This document shows positions 1 to 7,353 of a DNA stretch of 35,139 nucleotides, in pieces. The DNA lies in NCBI GenBank assembly GCA_948468595.1, contig CAOKIU010000020.1:1-35139 (forward strand), given 5' to 3'. The translations under genes were made by a program, and so were the position numbers. Numbering within the stretch: the first letter of the stretch is position 1; every line of letters starts with the position of its first letter. The notes under the pieces are model-generated. The model was not told the DNA's origin. It did no database searches and was given only the letters and a program-made list of their open reading frames with translations. This stretch comes from an uncultured Christensenella sp. Its GTDB lineage: Bacteria; Bacillota; Clostridia; Christensenellales; UBA1750.

Positions 1-1159
1 CAGCCAGCGCCACCATCACACCCGCCTGCTCAAAGAGCAGGATGCGGCCGAAGTTGACCAAGGCCAGCGCCGTGCCGCACAGAAGGCTTACGCGCAGCTC
101 TTTTAGGAGCACGCGCAGGATGTCGCGGCAGGCGACCTGCCCAAGCGCCAGGCCGCGAATCACCATCATCGAGGACTGCGCGCCGCAGTTTCCGCCCGTA
201 TCCATCAGCATGGGGATGAAAGCGGCCAGCGCCACGGCGGATTGCAGCACCGATTCAAACCCCGTTATGATGCGCCCGGTGATGGTTGCGGATACCATCA
301 GCACCATCAGCCACACGATGCGCTTGCGGAACATCTCCAAGGGGCTGGTCTTGAGATACTCCTTTTCCGAGGGGGCGATGGCGGCCATTTTCTCCATGTC
401 CTCGGTGTTTTCCTGCTGGATGACGTCCATGATGTCATCCACCGTGATCAGGCCCACCAGGCGGCCCTCGCCGTCCACCACAGGCAACTCCGACAGGTCA
501 TAGCGATGAAAGATGCGCGCCACTTCCTCCCGGTCCTCGCCGGTGCGCACCGAGAGCGGCGCGGCTGTGCGCAGATCGGCCAGGCGCTTGTCCTCGCTGT
601 TTTTGATCAAGTCAAACAATCGGAGGGCGCCGATTAAATGATGGGTGTTGTCGATGGTGTAAATGGTGTTGACGGTTTCCATTTCCTCGCCGGCCTTACG
701 GATGTGGTCCATGGCGCCGCGCACGGTCAGCCGGTCGTGCAGCTCGATAAATTCCACCGTCATCAGGCTCCCGGCCGAATCCTTGGGGTAGTTCAGAAAC
801 TGCCGGATGCGGCCGCGCGTCTCGCCGTCGACATTGCGCAGCACTTTTTTGACGATGTTGGCCGGTACCTCCTCCAGGAAATCCACCGTGTCATCCAGGA
901 AGAGGCCGTCAACCACCTGGGAGACCTCCTTGTCGGATATGGCGTCCACAATGTGCTCCTGCGCCTCTGCGGGCAGGTAGGAGAATACGTCGGCGGAAAG
1001 GTCCTTGGGGAGTACCCGAAAGACCAGCAGCCGCCGCTCAGGGTCCAGGACCTCCATGAACGCCGCAATATCCACCACGTTCATTTCAGCCAGTTTCATT
1101 TTTAGGGTTCCGATTTGGTTGTTGTGGATCAGCTGTTGAAGCTGCTCAAAACGCTCCAT
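1..1159 (-). CDS. mgtE: Magnesium transporter MgtE, C-terminus cut by window edge
   Basis: Encodes the first 386 residues of an MgtE-family Mg2+ channel of the cytoplasmic membrane. The visible order is the family order: a helical, acidic MgtE N-domain (about residues 1-130), two CBS domains (about 135-255, ending VVDGEGRLVGLITVDDIMDV), a connecting helix, and membrane segments starting near residue 281. The pore-region motif with GGNCGAQSS is present. Family members are about 450 residues, so the last membrane helices lie beyond position 1. The ATG at 1159 is chosen because AAAGGAG lies 9 bases upstream and the protein then starts at the N-domain. In this family, cytoplasmic Mg2+ bound between the N and CBS domains closes the channel. 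A long 5' leader with its own consensus promoter (1443-1471) precedes it, so regulation by magnesium at the RNA level is plausible but unproven. Identity is secure. Confidence 0.96.
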   Translation of the reverse strand, partial: MERFEQLQQLIHNNQIGTLKMKLAEMNVVDIAAFMEVLDPERRLLVFRVLPKDLSADVFSYLPAEAQEHIVDAISDKEVSQVVDGLFLDDTVDFLEEVPANIVKKVLRNVDGETRGRIRQFLNYPKDSAGSLMTVEFIELHDRLTVRGAMDHIRKAGEEMETVNTIYTIDNTHHLIGALRLFDLIKNSEDKRLADLRTAAPLSVRTGEDREEVARIFHRYDLSELPVVDGEGRLVGLITVDDIMDVIQQENTEDMEKMAAIAPSEKEYLKTSPLEMFRKRIVWLMVLMVSATITGRIITGFESVLQSAVALAAFIPMLMDTGGNCGAQSSMMVIRGLALGQVACRDILRVLLKELRVSLLCGTALALVNFGRILLFEQAGVMVALA

Positions 1160-1217
1160 GGGATTCGCTCCTTTCTTCGTGACGGCGGCATTTTTGCACA
1201 CGACAAAAACACGCGCC

Positions 1218-1233
1218 ATCGAAAAAATTCGAT
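1218..1233 (-). other. Small palindromic hairpin in the mgtE leader
   Basis: ATCGAA and TTCGAT arms of 6 bp enclose four bases, between the leader ORF stop and mgtE. Further on in the transcript come T-rich runs (GTGTTTTTG). It is too weak to call a terminator but could be part of an attenuation structure. Confidence 0.3.
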
Positions 1234-1275
1234 TGCCCGTGGAATGATACAGCAGGCCAACAGACGCTGAACCCG

Positions 1276-1380
1276 TTAGCGCCGAATTGGGTGCGGGCGG
1301 CCCGTCAGGCGGAACGCCCTATGACAACTTCGGGGCTGGGGGACAGCATCTCCGGCGCAGCATTGATCATTCCCGTCCAT
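1276..1380 (-). CDS. Candidate 34-codon leader peptide upstream of mgtE
   Basis: A short ORF inside the mgtE 5' leader. Its ATG at 1380 is preceded by a near-perfect Shine-Dalgarno GGAGGTGA with 5-base spacing, better than those of most genes here. The product starts MDGNDQCCAGDAVPQPRSC and ends PHPIRR: acidic and cysteine-containing at first, then a Pro-Gln-Pro, then basic. It stops 116 bases before mgtE. I recognise no family. Enterobacterial mgtA and mgtCBR are controlled by short leader peptides rich in acidic residues and prolines (MgtL, MgtP), so a similar Mg2+-responsive role is an inference by analogy only. It could also be an uninvolved chance ORF, but the ribosome binding site argues for translation. 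Confidence 0.5.
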   Translation of the reverse strand: MDGNDQCCAGDAVPQPRSCHRAFRLTGRPHPIRR

Positions 1381-1409
1381 CTGGGTCACCTCCATCGCTT
1401 TAAATTTGC

Positions 1410-1442
1410 AAAAAGGGCAGGGTGCGCATCAGCACCCTGCCC
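1410..1442 (-). terminator. Intrinsic terminator of the dtd-hemZ operon
   Basis: On the minus strand an 11-bp GC-rich stem (GGGCAGGGTGC with its complement GCACCCTGCCC, enclosing about six bases) is followed by TTTTT. It lies after the stop of the 85-residue membrane protein gene. Its 5' arm overlaps the start expected for the downstream mgtE promoter, so mgtE transcripts should not contain the whole stem. Confidence 0.8.
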
Positions 1443-1471
1443 ATCATATGCCCCGCGTGCGGATTTGTCAA
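1443..1471 (-). promoter_or_regulatory. Consensus sigma-A promoter for the mgtE leader
   Basis: Minus strand TTGACA (1466-1471), 17-bp spacer, TATGAT (1443-1448). The expected start, about 7 bases beyond the -10 element, falls near 1436, inside the 5' arm of the terminator stem. The resulting leader would be about 275 bases long before mgtE. Confidence 0.75.
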
Positions 1472-1487
1472 CCCCTGCCCCGGGGGA

Positions 1488-1745
1488 TCAGTCCTCTTTT
1501 TTCATTTCCCTCAACCGCCGGCTGACATTGCGCAGCGAGTAGAAGAACGCCACGGCGATAATGGCGCCCATGAAGATGAAAAAGTTGCTCAGCCACGGCG
1601 CGCCCATGTTGATCCTGCCCACCGCAAGCATGATCAGGAAACAGCCCAGCACCACGCCCAGGCAGATGTTCCCCTGGCGTTTGAAGCGGCGGTCCCTTGC
1701 CTGCTGCTCCTCCTCAATTTTCCTCTGCTTGTTCTCCTTCTTCAC
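1488..1745 (-). CDS. Small two-helix membrane protein, function unknown
   Basis: 85 residues. The N-terminal 27 residues are highly charged (Lys, Arg, Glu), followed by two hydrophobic segments at about 28-42 and 50-67 and a charged C-terminus (RRLREMKKED). This is the pattern of a small inner-membrane protein with both ends in the cytoplasm. I do not recognise a family. Translation starts at a GTG with AGGAGG 8 bases upstream. It overlaps the end of hemZ by 32 bases in another frame, so it is probably translationally coupled to it and is the last gene of the dtd-MBL-hemZ operon, right before the terminator. Nothing in the sequence connects it to haem synthesis beyond position. Confidence 0.75.
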   Translation of the reverse strand: MKKENKQRKIEEEQQARDRRFKRQGNICLGVVLGCFLIMLAVGRINMGAPWLSNFFIFMGAIIAVAFFYSLRNVSRRLREMKKED

Positions 1746-3174
1746 CTTGGCATCCTCCTTTGCTCCAAAGCGAGCGCTTGCGCTGCGCCATCTCGTCCAC
1801 GCGGGCGATATACTGTTCGATGTTCTTCACATTCGGCGCGCGCTCGATGCGGCGCGCCGCGGGATAGAGCCATTTGGAGATCGCACCCGCGCCAAAGGCC
1901 GCGATGGGCGCAATCTCTTCCATGATGTCCACGTTGTAGATCGAGGGCGCGCCCGGGCGGCAATAGCCGACGTTTTCCAGGTTGCCCGCCATGTACTTCT
2001 GGCGGTAGAGGTAGTATGGAACCAGCCCCATGCCCCGCGCGGCGCGCGCCGCCAGCGCGACCATCTCCTGCGCGGCGTCCTCATCGGCGGCGTATCCCTC
2101 GCTCCGCAGCGCGGCGGCGCGCTTGACCGCCAGCGTATGCACCGTCAGGTTGTCCGGCGCAAGCTCCGCCACCGCCTCCAGCGTGCGCTTTACGTCGTCC
2201 ACGCCCTCTCCCGGCAGGGCCAGAATCAGATCCATGTTGATCACCGAAAAGCCCATATCCCGCATCCGCGCATACGCCCGTCGGATGTCCTGCGCGGTGT
2301 GGTCGCGGCCCACGCGCCGCAATGTTTCATCGTTCATCGTCTGGGGATTGAGCGAGATGCGGTCCACGTTTCTGGACCGCAGCATGCGCAGCTTCTCCTC
2401 GTCGATGGTGTCCGGCCTCCCCGCCTCCACGGTGAATTCCTGCGCCCCCGGGAAGCACTCCAGCGCAGCGTCCATCACCCGGGCCAGCTGGTCGCAGGTC
2501 AGGGCCGTGGGGGTGCCTCCGCCGATGTAGAGCGCCCGCGTCCGGCGCGTCGAAAGCTCCTCCCGCACCAGATGCATCTCGCGGATAACCGCCTGTACAT
2601 ACGGCTCGGTCAGCTTGGCCCCATGCTTTAAATCCGTCGCGGCAAAGGAGCAATACGAGCATCGCGTGCGGCAAAAGGGTATGCCCACGTATACGTCCAG
2701 GTCATTGGGGCCCGGGCCTTCCATCCCGTCCTGCACGCGCGCAATGTCGCGCAGCAGCTCCACCTTTTCGCGGTCCACGTCGAACAGCGACTCCAGCCTT
2801 TGGCAGGCCTCCTCCTCGCTCGCGCCCGCAGCGCGCTGCTCATAGAGCAGTCGCGTGGGCCGAATGCCCGTCAAGCTGCCCCAGGGCGGCTTGCGCCCCG
2901 TAAGGCGCTTCATGGCCTGATAGACCGCGCTCTTGATGGCGCGCTTGCGCAGGCGCTTGGTCTCCAGCACATCGCCCGTATCCGGCGTCAGGGCGGCGCG
3001 CGCCTCCGCGTTTCCAGCGCGCACGACGTGCTCCCCGCCCTCAACGGTGTGCCGCACCTCAAGGGCGCCGCCCGCCTCTTCCCCGATCGCGCACTCGCCC
3101 GTGAACAGGCGGATCACCTCGCACAGATCGTTGTAGAACTCTGGCGCGGCGGTTGTCAGCGTCACCCGTTCCAT
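1714..3174 (-). CDS. hemZ: Oxygen-independent coproporphyrinogen III dehydrogenase-like radical SAM enzyme HemZ
   Basis: 486 residues, usual for HemZ. The N-terminal third is the HemZ-specific region, including the conserved KPPWGSLTGIRPTRLLYE stretch around residues 95-112. The radical SAM core follows with CRTRCSYC (Cys168, Cys172, Cys175 binding the 4Fe-4S cluster) and YIGGGTPTAL. The family is related to HemN, which oxidatively decarboxylates coproporphyrinogen III without oxygen using S-adenosylmethionine. In many Clostridia without a full haem pathway the true substrate of HemZ is uncertain, and no other haem gene is in this window. Start at 3174: GGGGAGG lies 6 bases upstream. It overlaps the MBL hydrolase gene by 13 bases. 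Cytoplasmic. Confidence 0.9.
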   Translation of the reverse strand: MERVTLTTAAPEFYNDLCEVIRLFTGECAIGEEAGGALEVRHTVEGGEHVVRAGNAEARAALTPDTGDVLETKRLRKRAIKSAVYQAMKRLTGRKPPWGSLTGIRPTRLLYEQRAAGASEEEACQRLESLFDVDREKVELLRDIARVQDGMEGPGPNDLDVYVGIPFCRTRCSYCSFAATDLKHGAKLTEPYVQAVIREMHLVREELSTRRTRALYIGGGTPTALTCDQLARVMDAALECFPGAQEFTVEAGRPDTIDEEKLRMLRSRNVDRISLNPQTMNDETLRRVGRDHTAQDIRRAYARMRDMGFSVINMDLILALPGEGVDDVKRTLEAVAELAPDNLTVHTLAVKRAAALRSEGYAADEDAAQEMVALAARAARGMGLVPYYLYRQKYMAGNLENVGYCRPGAPSIYNVDIMEEIAPIAAFGAGAISKWLYPAARRIERAPNVKNIEQYIARVDEMAQRKRSLWSKGGCQGEEGEQAEEN

Positions 3175-3761
3175 ATCGTTCCTCCCCGCCGCTCGCGCTC
3201 AATGGTCGTTTCCGCGCCATGGCCCGGGAGCACGCGGCTCTCCCCCGGCAGGCCAAAGAGGCGGTCCAGCGATTGCAAAAGCATCCGTTCATCCCCGCCC
3301 GGCAGGTCCGTTCTGCCAAAACCGCCGCGAAACAGTGTGTCTCCGGAGAACAGGACCTTCTCCTTCCAGTCGTACAGGCAGAGGCTGCCGGGCGTGTGTC
3401 CCGGCGTATGCAGCACTTCAAAGCCCATGAACGTCGCGCCATCCTCCAAAATCCGGGTCTCCTTCTCCCAGCGGAAGGGCGCGCTCCACTGCGCGGAGAG
3501 GTTGACGCGCGCATCGCCAAGCAAGGAAGCGTCCGCCGCGCTGAGAAAAACGCATTGCACCGGCAGATCGTTGAGCGCCAAAATATGGTCAAAATGCGCG
3601 TGGGTCAGCACCACCGCGTCCAATCCCCAGCCCTCCTGCTCCAACGCGAAAAGAATGGCCTGCGCATCAAACGCGGGGTCGATGACCATCGTGCCTTCCT
3701 TTCGGTGTACGATGTAGCAGTTCGTGCCCAGCGCGCCCAGCACAAGAGACCTGATTTCCAT
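3162..3761 (-). CDS. MBL-fold metallo-hydrolase, glyoxalase II-like
   Basis: 199 residues, the length of small single-domain YcbL/YqgX-type hydrolases. It carries the metallo-beta-lactamase zinc-binding signature THAHFDH (His-x-His-x-Asp-His), then the later ligands in HTPGHTPGS, FSGDTLF and LPGHG. Proteins of this type hydrolyse thioesters such as S-lactoylglutathione or act on related metabolites. This one lacks the extra C-terminal domain of classical glyoxalase II, so the substrate cannot be assigned. It begins two bases after the dtd stop, with AGGAGG 11 bases upstream of the ATG, and overlaps hemZ by 13 bases, so all three are probably translated from one transcript. The dtd-MBL-hemZ order recurs in Clostridia. 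Confidence 0.88.
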   Translation of the reverse strand: MEIRSLVLGALGTNCYIVHRKEGTMVIDPAFDAQAILFALEQEGWGLDAVVLTHAHFDHILALNDLPVQCVFLSAADASLLGDARVNLSAQWSAPFRWEKETRILEDGATFMGFEVLHTPGHTPGSLCLYDWKEKVLFSGDTLFRGGFGRTDLPGGDERMLLQSLDRLFGLPGESRVLPGHGAETTIERERRGGTIWNG

Positions 3762-3763
3762 TT

Positions 3764-4213
3764 TTAAAACAGCCTCCTCGTATCGTAGAGGATGGTCACC
3801 GGTCCGTCATTGACCAATTCTACCTGCATATCCGCCTGAAAAACGCCCGTCTTGCAGGCCACGCCGTCCTCGCGCACCCGCTCTACGCATTTGCGGTACA
3901 GCGCATCCGCCGCCTCCGGCCGTGCCGCCGCGATGAAGGACGGCCGCTTGCCGTGCCGCGCGTCGCCCAGCAGCGTGAACTGCGAAACCGCCAGGATCTC
4001 CCCGCCGACCTCCGCCACCGAGCGGTTCATCTTGCCCATTTCGTCCTCGAAGATGCGCAGGCCCACCATCTTATCCGCCGCCAGCATCGCGTCCTTTTCC
4101 GTGTCGCCCTCCTCCACGCCGACGAGCACCATCAGCCCCCGGCCGATCTCCGAGATCAGGTTTCCGTCTATGCGCACCGAGGCTCGCGTCACGCGCTGCA
4201 CCACAATCCTCAT
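3764..4213 (-). CDS. dtd: D-aminoacyl-tRNA deacylase
   Basis: 149 residues, the full family length. Dtd removes D-amino acids (and glycine mischarged on tRNA-Ala) from tRNAs, as a homodimer in the cytoplasm. Visible family features: the start MRIVVQRVTRASV, the catalytic SQFTLLGD motif near the middle, and the Gly-cisPro motif in NDGPVTILYDT near the C-terminus. The reading frame opens upstream, but the ATG at 4213 is chosen because GGAGGAG lies 5 bases before it and the protein then aligns with the family start. It is the first gene of dtd-MBL-hemZ. No clear promoter was found just upstream. The 347 bp that separate it from rel hold repeats and a long hairpin. Confidence 0.95.
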   Translation of the reverse strand: MRIVVQRVTRASVRIDGNLISEIGRGLMVLVGVEEGDTEKDAMLAADKMVGLRIFEDEMGKMNRSVAEVGGEILAVSQFTLLGDARHGKRPSFIAAARPEAADALYRKCVERVREDGVACKTGVFQADMQVELVNDGPVTILYDTRRLF

Positions 4214-4256
4214 TATCTCTCCTCCAACCGCAGACTCTTTCATCTTAATCCCGGGT

Positions 4257-4302
4257 TGCGCGAAGGGGCTCGTCGACCCGGAGCAAATCTCGCTTCCTCA
4301 AT
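4257..4302. repeat. Direct repeat copy 1
   Basis: Shares the core TCGACCCGGAGCAAA and flanking blocks (TTGCGC, GGGGCTC, GCTTCC) with the copy at 4448-4495. The two are 194 bp apart in the same orientation, with the long hairpin between them. Confidence 0.6.
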
Positions 4303-4339
4303 CTTTTTGCCTGCGCGTCGTAGGCGCACTGGCTGAATG

Positions 4340-4384
4340 ACGTTCTAACCTAGAAGTGGCTGTGCCGCTTCCAGGTTAGAACGT
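4340..4384. repeat. Long inverted repeat (hairpin)
   Basis: Outer arms ACGTTCTAACCT and AGGTTAGAACGT pair perfectly over 12 bp. After one mismatch an inner stem GAAGTGGC/GCCGCTTC (with one wobble) closes on a TGT loop. No T-run follows on either strand, so it is not a typical terminator. It resembles a REP-like palindromic unit or the remnant of a small mobile element. Confidence 0.7.
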
Positions 4385-4447
4385 GGGATTGCGCTAAGGG
4401 CCTAGAGCCTATGCCAGGCACGGCGTGAACACCGCCTGTGATGATGC

Positions 4448-4495
4448 CTTGCGCAGGGGGCGCTCATCGACCCGGAGCAAAACCTGCTTCCCCCC
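4448..4495. repeat. Direct repeat copy 2
   Basis: Second copy of the TCGACCCGGAGCAAA-centred repeat, between the rel stop and the long hairpin. Slightly diverged from the copy at 4257. Confidence 0.6.
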
Positions 4496-4560
4496 TCATT
4501 GAATCAGTCCGCCAAAGTGCGTGCGGCCGCTGATGTCCGCATCTTGACAAGCCGCAGCCA

Positions 4561-6762
4561 TCATGTCGCCGCCCGATACGCCTCAATGATGTCGGAGTTC
4601 TTCTGAAACTGCTTCATCACGGCGGAGAGCTGCTCCTTGTCCTTGACCTCGATGGTCAGGTTGATCACCGTGGTCTTGTTGCGCATGGTGCGCGCTGAGA
4701 TGGCTAGCAGCGGAATATTCATCCCCGCAATCAACGTCGTCAGGTTGGCGATGATGCCGCTCCGGTCGTAGGCGATGATCTGCACATCCGCGTTAAAGCC
4801 GGAGGATGCGCCGGTATTCCACGATACCTCGATCATGCGCATTCCCTCCATGGAAGCATCCTTTAAGTTGATGCAATCCCTGCGGTGCACCGATACGCCC
4901 CGCCCTCGGGTGATGTAGCCGACAATATCGTCGCCCGGCACAGGGTTGCAGCAGTGTGCAAAGCGCACCAGCATGCCATCCTCGCCCTTGACGAAAACCG
5001 CCTGCTCTTTCTGTTTTTTCTTCTGCGCGCTGGGCCGCTCCTGCCGGACCTCGGGCGCGGGCGGCGCCTCCTCGCGCGCGGTCTTCTTGAGCTCTTCATG
5101 CAGCCGCATGACCACCTGCGCCGCCGTCATCCCGCCAAATCCCACCGCGGCGTAGACATCTTCCGGGGATTTCAGACCCTGCTTGCGCTGAATCTTCTCC
5201 AAGTATTCCACTTTGAGGAGCTTTGCCGGGTCAAGGTTTTGACGCCTGGCCTCTTTTTCAATCATGTCCCGGCCCAGCAGAATGTGCTCATCGCGCAGCG
5301 ATGCCTTGAGATAAGCGCGAATCTTGCTCTTGGCCTCGGTGGTCTTGACAATCTTGAGCCAGTCCATAGACGGACCCTTGGAGGAGGCGGAGGTGATGAT
5401 CTCCACAATATCGCCCGTTTGCAGCTTGGTATCCAGCGTCACAATGCGCTGGTTGACCTTCGCGCCCACGCATTTATTGCCCACGGCGCTGTGAATGCGG
5501 TAGGCAAAGTCCAGCGGCGTGGAGTCCTTGGGCAGGTCCACGGCGTCGCCCCTCGGGGTAAAGACGAACACTTCATCGTCAGAGAAGAGCTCCTTTTTGA
5601 GCGTCTCCATGAACTCCTTGGTGTCGTCCACCTCGTTGTCAATGTTCATCAGCTGATGCACGAAGTTCAGCCGCTCGTCAAACTGCGTGCTCTTTCCGCC
5701 GTTTTTGTACTTGTAGTGCGCAGCCACGCCGTATTCCGCCACGCGGTGCATCTCGTGCGTGCGGATCTGCACCTCAAAGGGCAGGCCCTGATCGCCCAGC
5801 ATGGTGTTGTGCAGCGATTGGTAACCGTTGGCCTTGGGCTGGGCAATGTAATCCTTAAACCGGCCCTGAATGGGCTTCCAGAGCGAGTGGACGATGCCCA
5901 GCACCGCGTAGCAATCCTGCTGGGTATCCACCAGCACGCGCACGGCGATCAAATCGTAAATCTGATCAAAGGAGAGGCCCTTTTTCTTCATCTTCTTGTA
6001 GATGGAGTAGAAGTGCTTGGGCCTTCCCGTGATCTCCGCCCGGATGCCCGCCTCCTTGAGCGCCGCGTCCAGCTTGCCGACGATGCGGTCAATGGTGTCC
6101 ATGCGCTCTTGCCGCTTCATGTTGACGCGGTCCACCAGCTCGTAATAGCTCTCCTGGTCCAGATAGCGCAGGCAGAGATCCTCCAACTCCCACTTGATGG
6201 AGTTGATGCCCAAGCGGTTGGCCAGCGGCGCGTAGACCTCGATGGTCTCCTTGGCCGTGCGCACGCGCTTGCCTTCATTGCAGAACTTGAGGGTGCGCAT
6301 GTTGTGCAGCCGGTCGGCCAGCTTGATGATGACTACGCGGATGTCCTTGGCCATGGCAAAAAACATCTTGCGCAGCGACTCCGCCTTCTGTTCGTCCTTG
6401 GAGCGGAATTCGATGCCGTCCAACTTGGTCACACCGTCCACCAAATGTGCCACGTCCGAGCCAAAGAGCTGCTCAATGTTCTCAAAGGACGCCTTTGTGT
6501 CCTCGATGCAGTCGTGCAGCAGCGCAGCCACGATGGTGGTCTGATCCATCTCCATGTCCGCCAGAATATCCGCCACCTTCAGCGGATGCACCACATACGG
6601 CTCGCCCGATTCGCGCACCTGCACCCCATGCATGTTGAGCGCGTAATCAAACGCCGTGTGGACGATGCCGCCCTCCACCTTAGGATCATAGGCGTGCATC
6701 TTGCTGACGAGCTTGTTTACTTCCCCGTCAAAATAATCCTTTGTGTATTCAACCGGCGGCAT
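4561..6762 (-). CDS. relA: Bifunctional (p)ppGpp synthetase/hydrolase Rel
   Basis: 733 residues, standard for the long Rel/SpoT family. Domains in order: HD hydrolase (His59 and the HDCIED motif at 83-88; RLHNMRTL at 151-158), ppGpp synthetase (FYSIYKKMKKKG near 251, GYQSLH at 313, EVQIRT at 330), TGS (about 395-460), a conserved cysteine/zinc-finger-like segment (HCCNPVPGDD at 603 to HRRDC at 630) and a C-terminal ACT domain (about 660-730). Both catalytic domains look intact, so it should make and degrade the stringent-response alarmone in response to uncharged tRNA on the ribosome. An upstream TTG is in frame, but the ATG at 6762 is better: it has a G-rich ribosome binding site 5-6 bases away and the protein starts in register with the family. 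It lies about 50 bp after apt. Confidence 0.97.
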   Translation of the reverse strand: MPPVEYTKDYFDGEVNKLVSKMHAYDPKVEGGIVHTAFDYALNMHGVQVRESGEPYVVHPLKVADILADMEMDQTTIVAALLHDCIEDTKASFENIEQLFGSDVAHLVDGVTKLDGIEFRSKDEQKAESLRKMFFAMAKDIRVVIIKLADRLHNMRTLKFCNEGKRVRTAKETIEVYAPLANRLGINSIKWELEDLCLRYLDQESYYELVDRVNMKRQERMDTIDRIVGKLDAALKEAGIRAEITGRPKHFYSIYKKMKKKGLSFDQIYDLIAVRVLVDTQQDCYAVLGIVHSLWKPIQGRFKDYIAQPKANGYQSLHNTMLGDQGLPFEVQIRTHEMHRVAEYGVAAHYKYKNGGKSTQFDERLNFVHQLMNIDNEVDDTKEFMETLKKELFSDDEVFVFTPRGDAVDLPKDSTPLDFAYRIHSAVGNKCVGAKVNQRIVTLDTKLQTGDIVEIITSASSKGPSMDWLKIVKTTEAKSKIRAYLKASLRDEHILLGRDMIEKEARRQNLDPAKLLKVEYLEKIQRKQGLKSPEDVYAAVGFGGMTAAQVVMRLHEELKKTAREEAPPAPEVRQERPSAQKKKQKEQAVFVKGEDGMLVRFAHCCNPVPGDDIVGYITRGRGVSVHRRDCINLKDASMEGMRMIEVSWNTGASSGFNADVQIIAYDRSGIIANLTTLIAGMNIPLLAISARTMRNKTTVINLTIEVKDKEQLSAVMKQFQKNSDIIEAYRAAT

Positions 6763-6812
6763 ATTCGTCCCCCCTCTTGCCGGCGGCCGCGCCTTCAATA
6801 GCCGCCCCTTCC

Positions 6813-7334
6813 TTAGTCCCCCGGGAAGGTCATCACAGACCCCACGTCGTAATCCTTGAGCCGCTCCCTGCCGCCCATGCCTTCAAGCTCAATGGCAAAG
6901 CGCACCGCCACCACCTCGCCGCCGAGCTGCTCGGCCAGCTTGCAGGCCGCAAGGGCCGTGCCGCCGGTGGCCAGCAGGTCGTCCACCACGGCCACCTTCA
7001 TTCCGGGCGCGATGGCGTCCTTGTGAATCTCAATGGTATCGGAGCCGTATTCCAGGTCATAGGAATAGGAGAGCGTCTCCGCCGGCAGCTTTCCGGGCTT
7101 GCGCACCGGCACAAAGCCCGCGTGCATGACATAGGCCAAGACCGAGGCCACGGTAAAGCCGCGCGCCTCCGGGCCAATGACCACGTCCACATCCATGCCC
7201 TCAAAGGAGCAGACCATTTTGTTCATCAGCAGGTGGAATGCTTTGGGGTCTTTAAACAGCGTGGTCACGTCCCGAAAAACGATCCCTTCCTTGGGGAAAT
7301 CCCGAATGCTGCGCACCGTTTCCTTCAGATCCAT
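6813..7334 (-). CDS. apt: Adenine phosphoribosyltransferase
   Basis: 173 residues, the full length of Apt. It converts adenine and PRPP to AMP in the cytoplasm (purine salvage). Visible features: the N-terminal IRDFPKEGIVFRDVTTLF block, GPEARGF, RKPGKLP, and the PRPP-binding signature VAVVDDLLATGGTA. The ATG has GGAGG 9 bases upstream. It sits 19 bp downstream of recJ and about 50 bp upstream of rel, the usual recJ-apt-rel order in Firmicutes, so it is very likely cotranscribed with both. All key motifs are intact. Confidence 0.97.
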   Translation of the reverse strand: MDLKETVRSIRDFPKEGIVFRDVTTLFKDPKAFHLLMNKMVCSFEGMDVDVVIGPEARGFTVASVLAYVMHAGFVPVRKPGKLPAETLSYSYDLEYGSDTIEIHKDAIAPGMKVAVVDDLLATGGTALAACKLAEQLGGEVVAVRFAIELEGMGGRERLKDYDVGSVMTFPGD

Positions 7335-7353
7335 TGCGATTTTCCTCCATCTT

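Larger units (their letters stand above)
4214..4560. other. Intergenic region with repeats, no gene
   Basis: Space between rel and dtd (both minus). No convincing ORF. It holds two direct-repeat copies 194 bp apart and a long perfect-armed hairpin, listed separately. The base pattern does not resemble the flanking genes. Confidence 0.7.

Noticed and set aside
1160..1400. M-box (ykoK) magnesium riboswitch upstream of mgtE
   Set aside because: Only loose resemblance (AGGTGA, ATGGA, GCTGC...CCGGA). The strongly conserved core with GACGCCAATGGGTCAACA is missing, so I do not call it; a covariance search would decide.
4885..6801. 638-codon open frame on the plus strand
   Set aside because: Lies wholly antisense to rel; its product is His/Leu/Val-rich without domain features, a typical GC-rich shadow.
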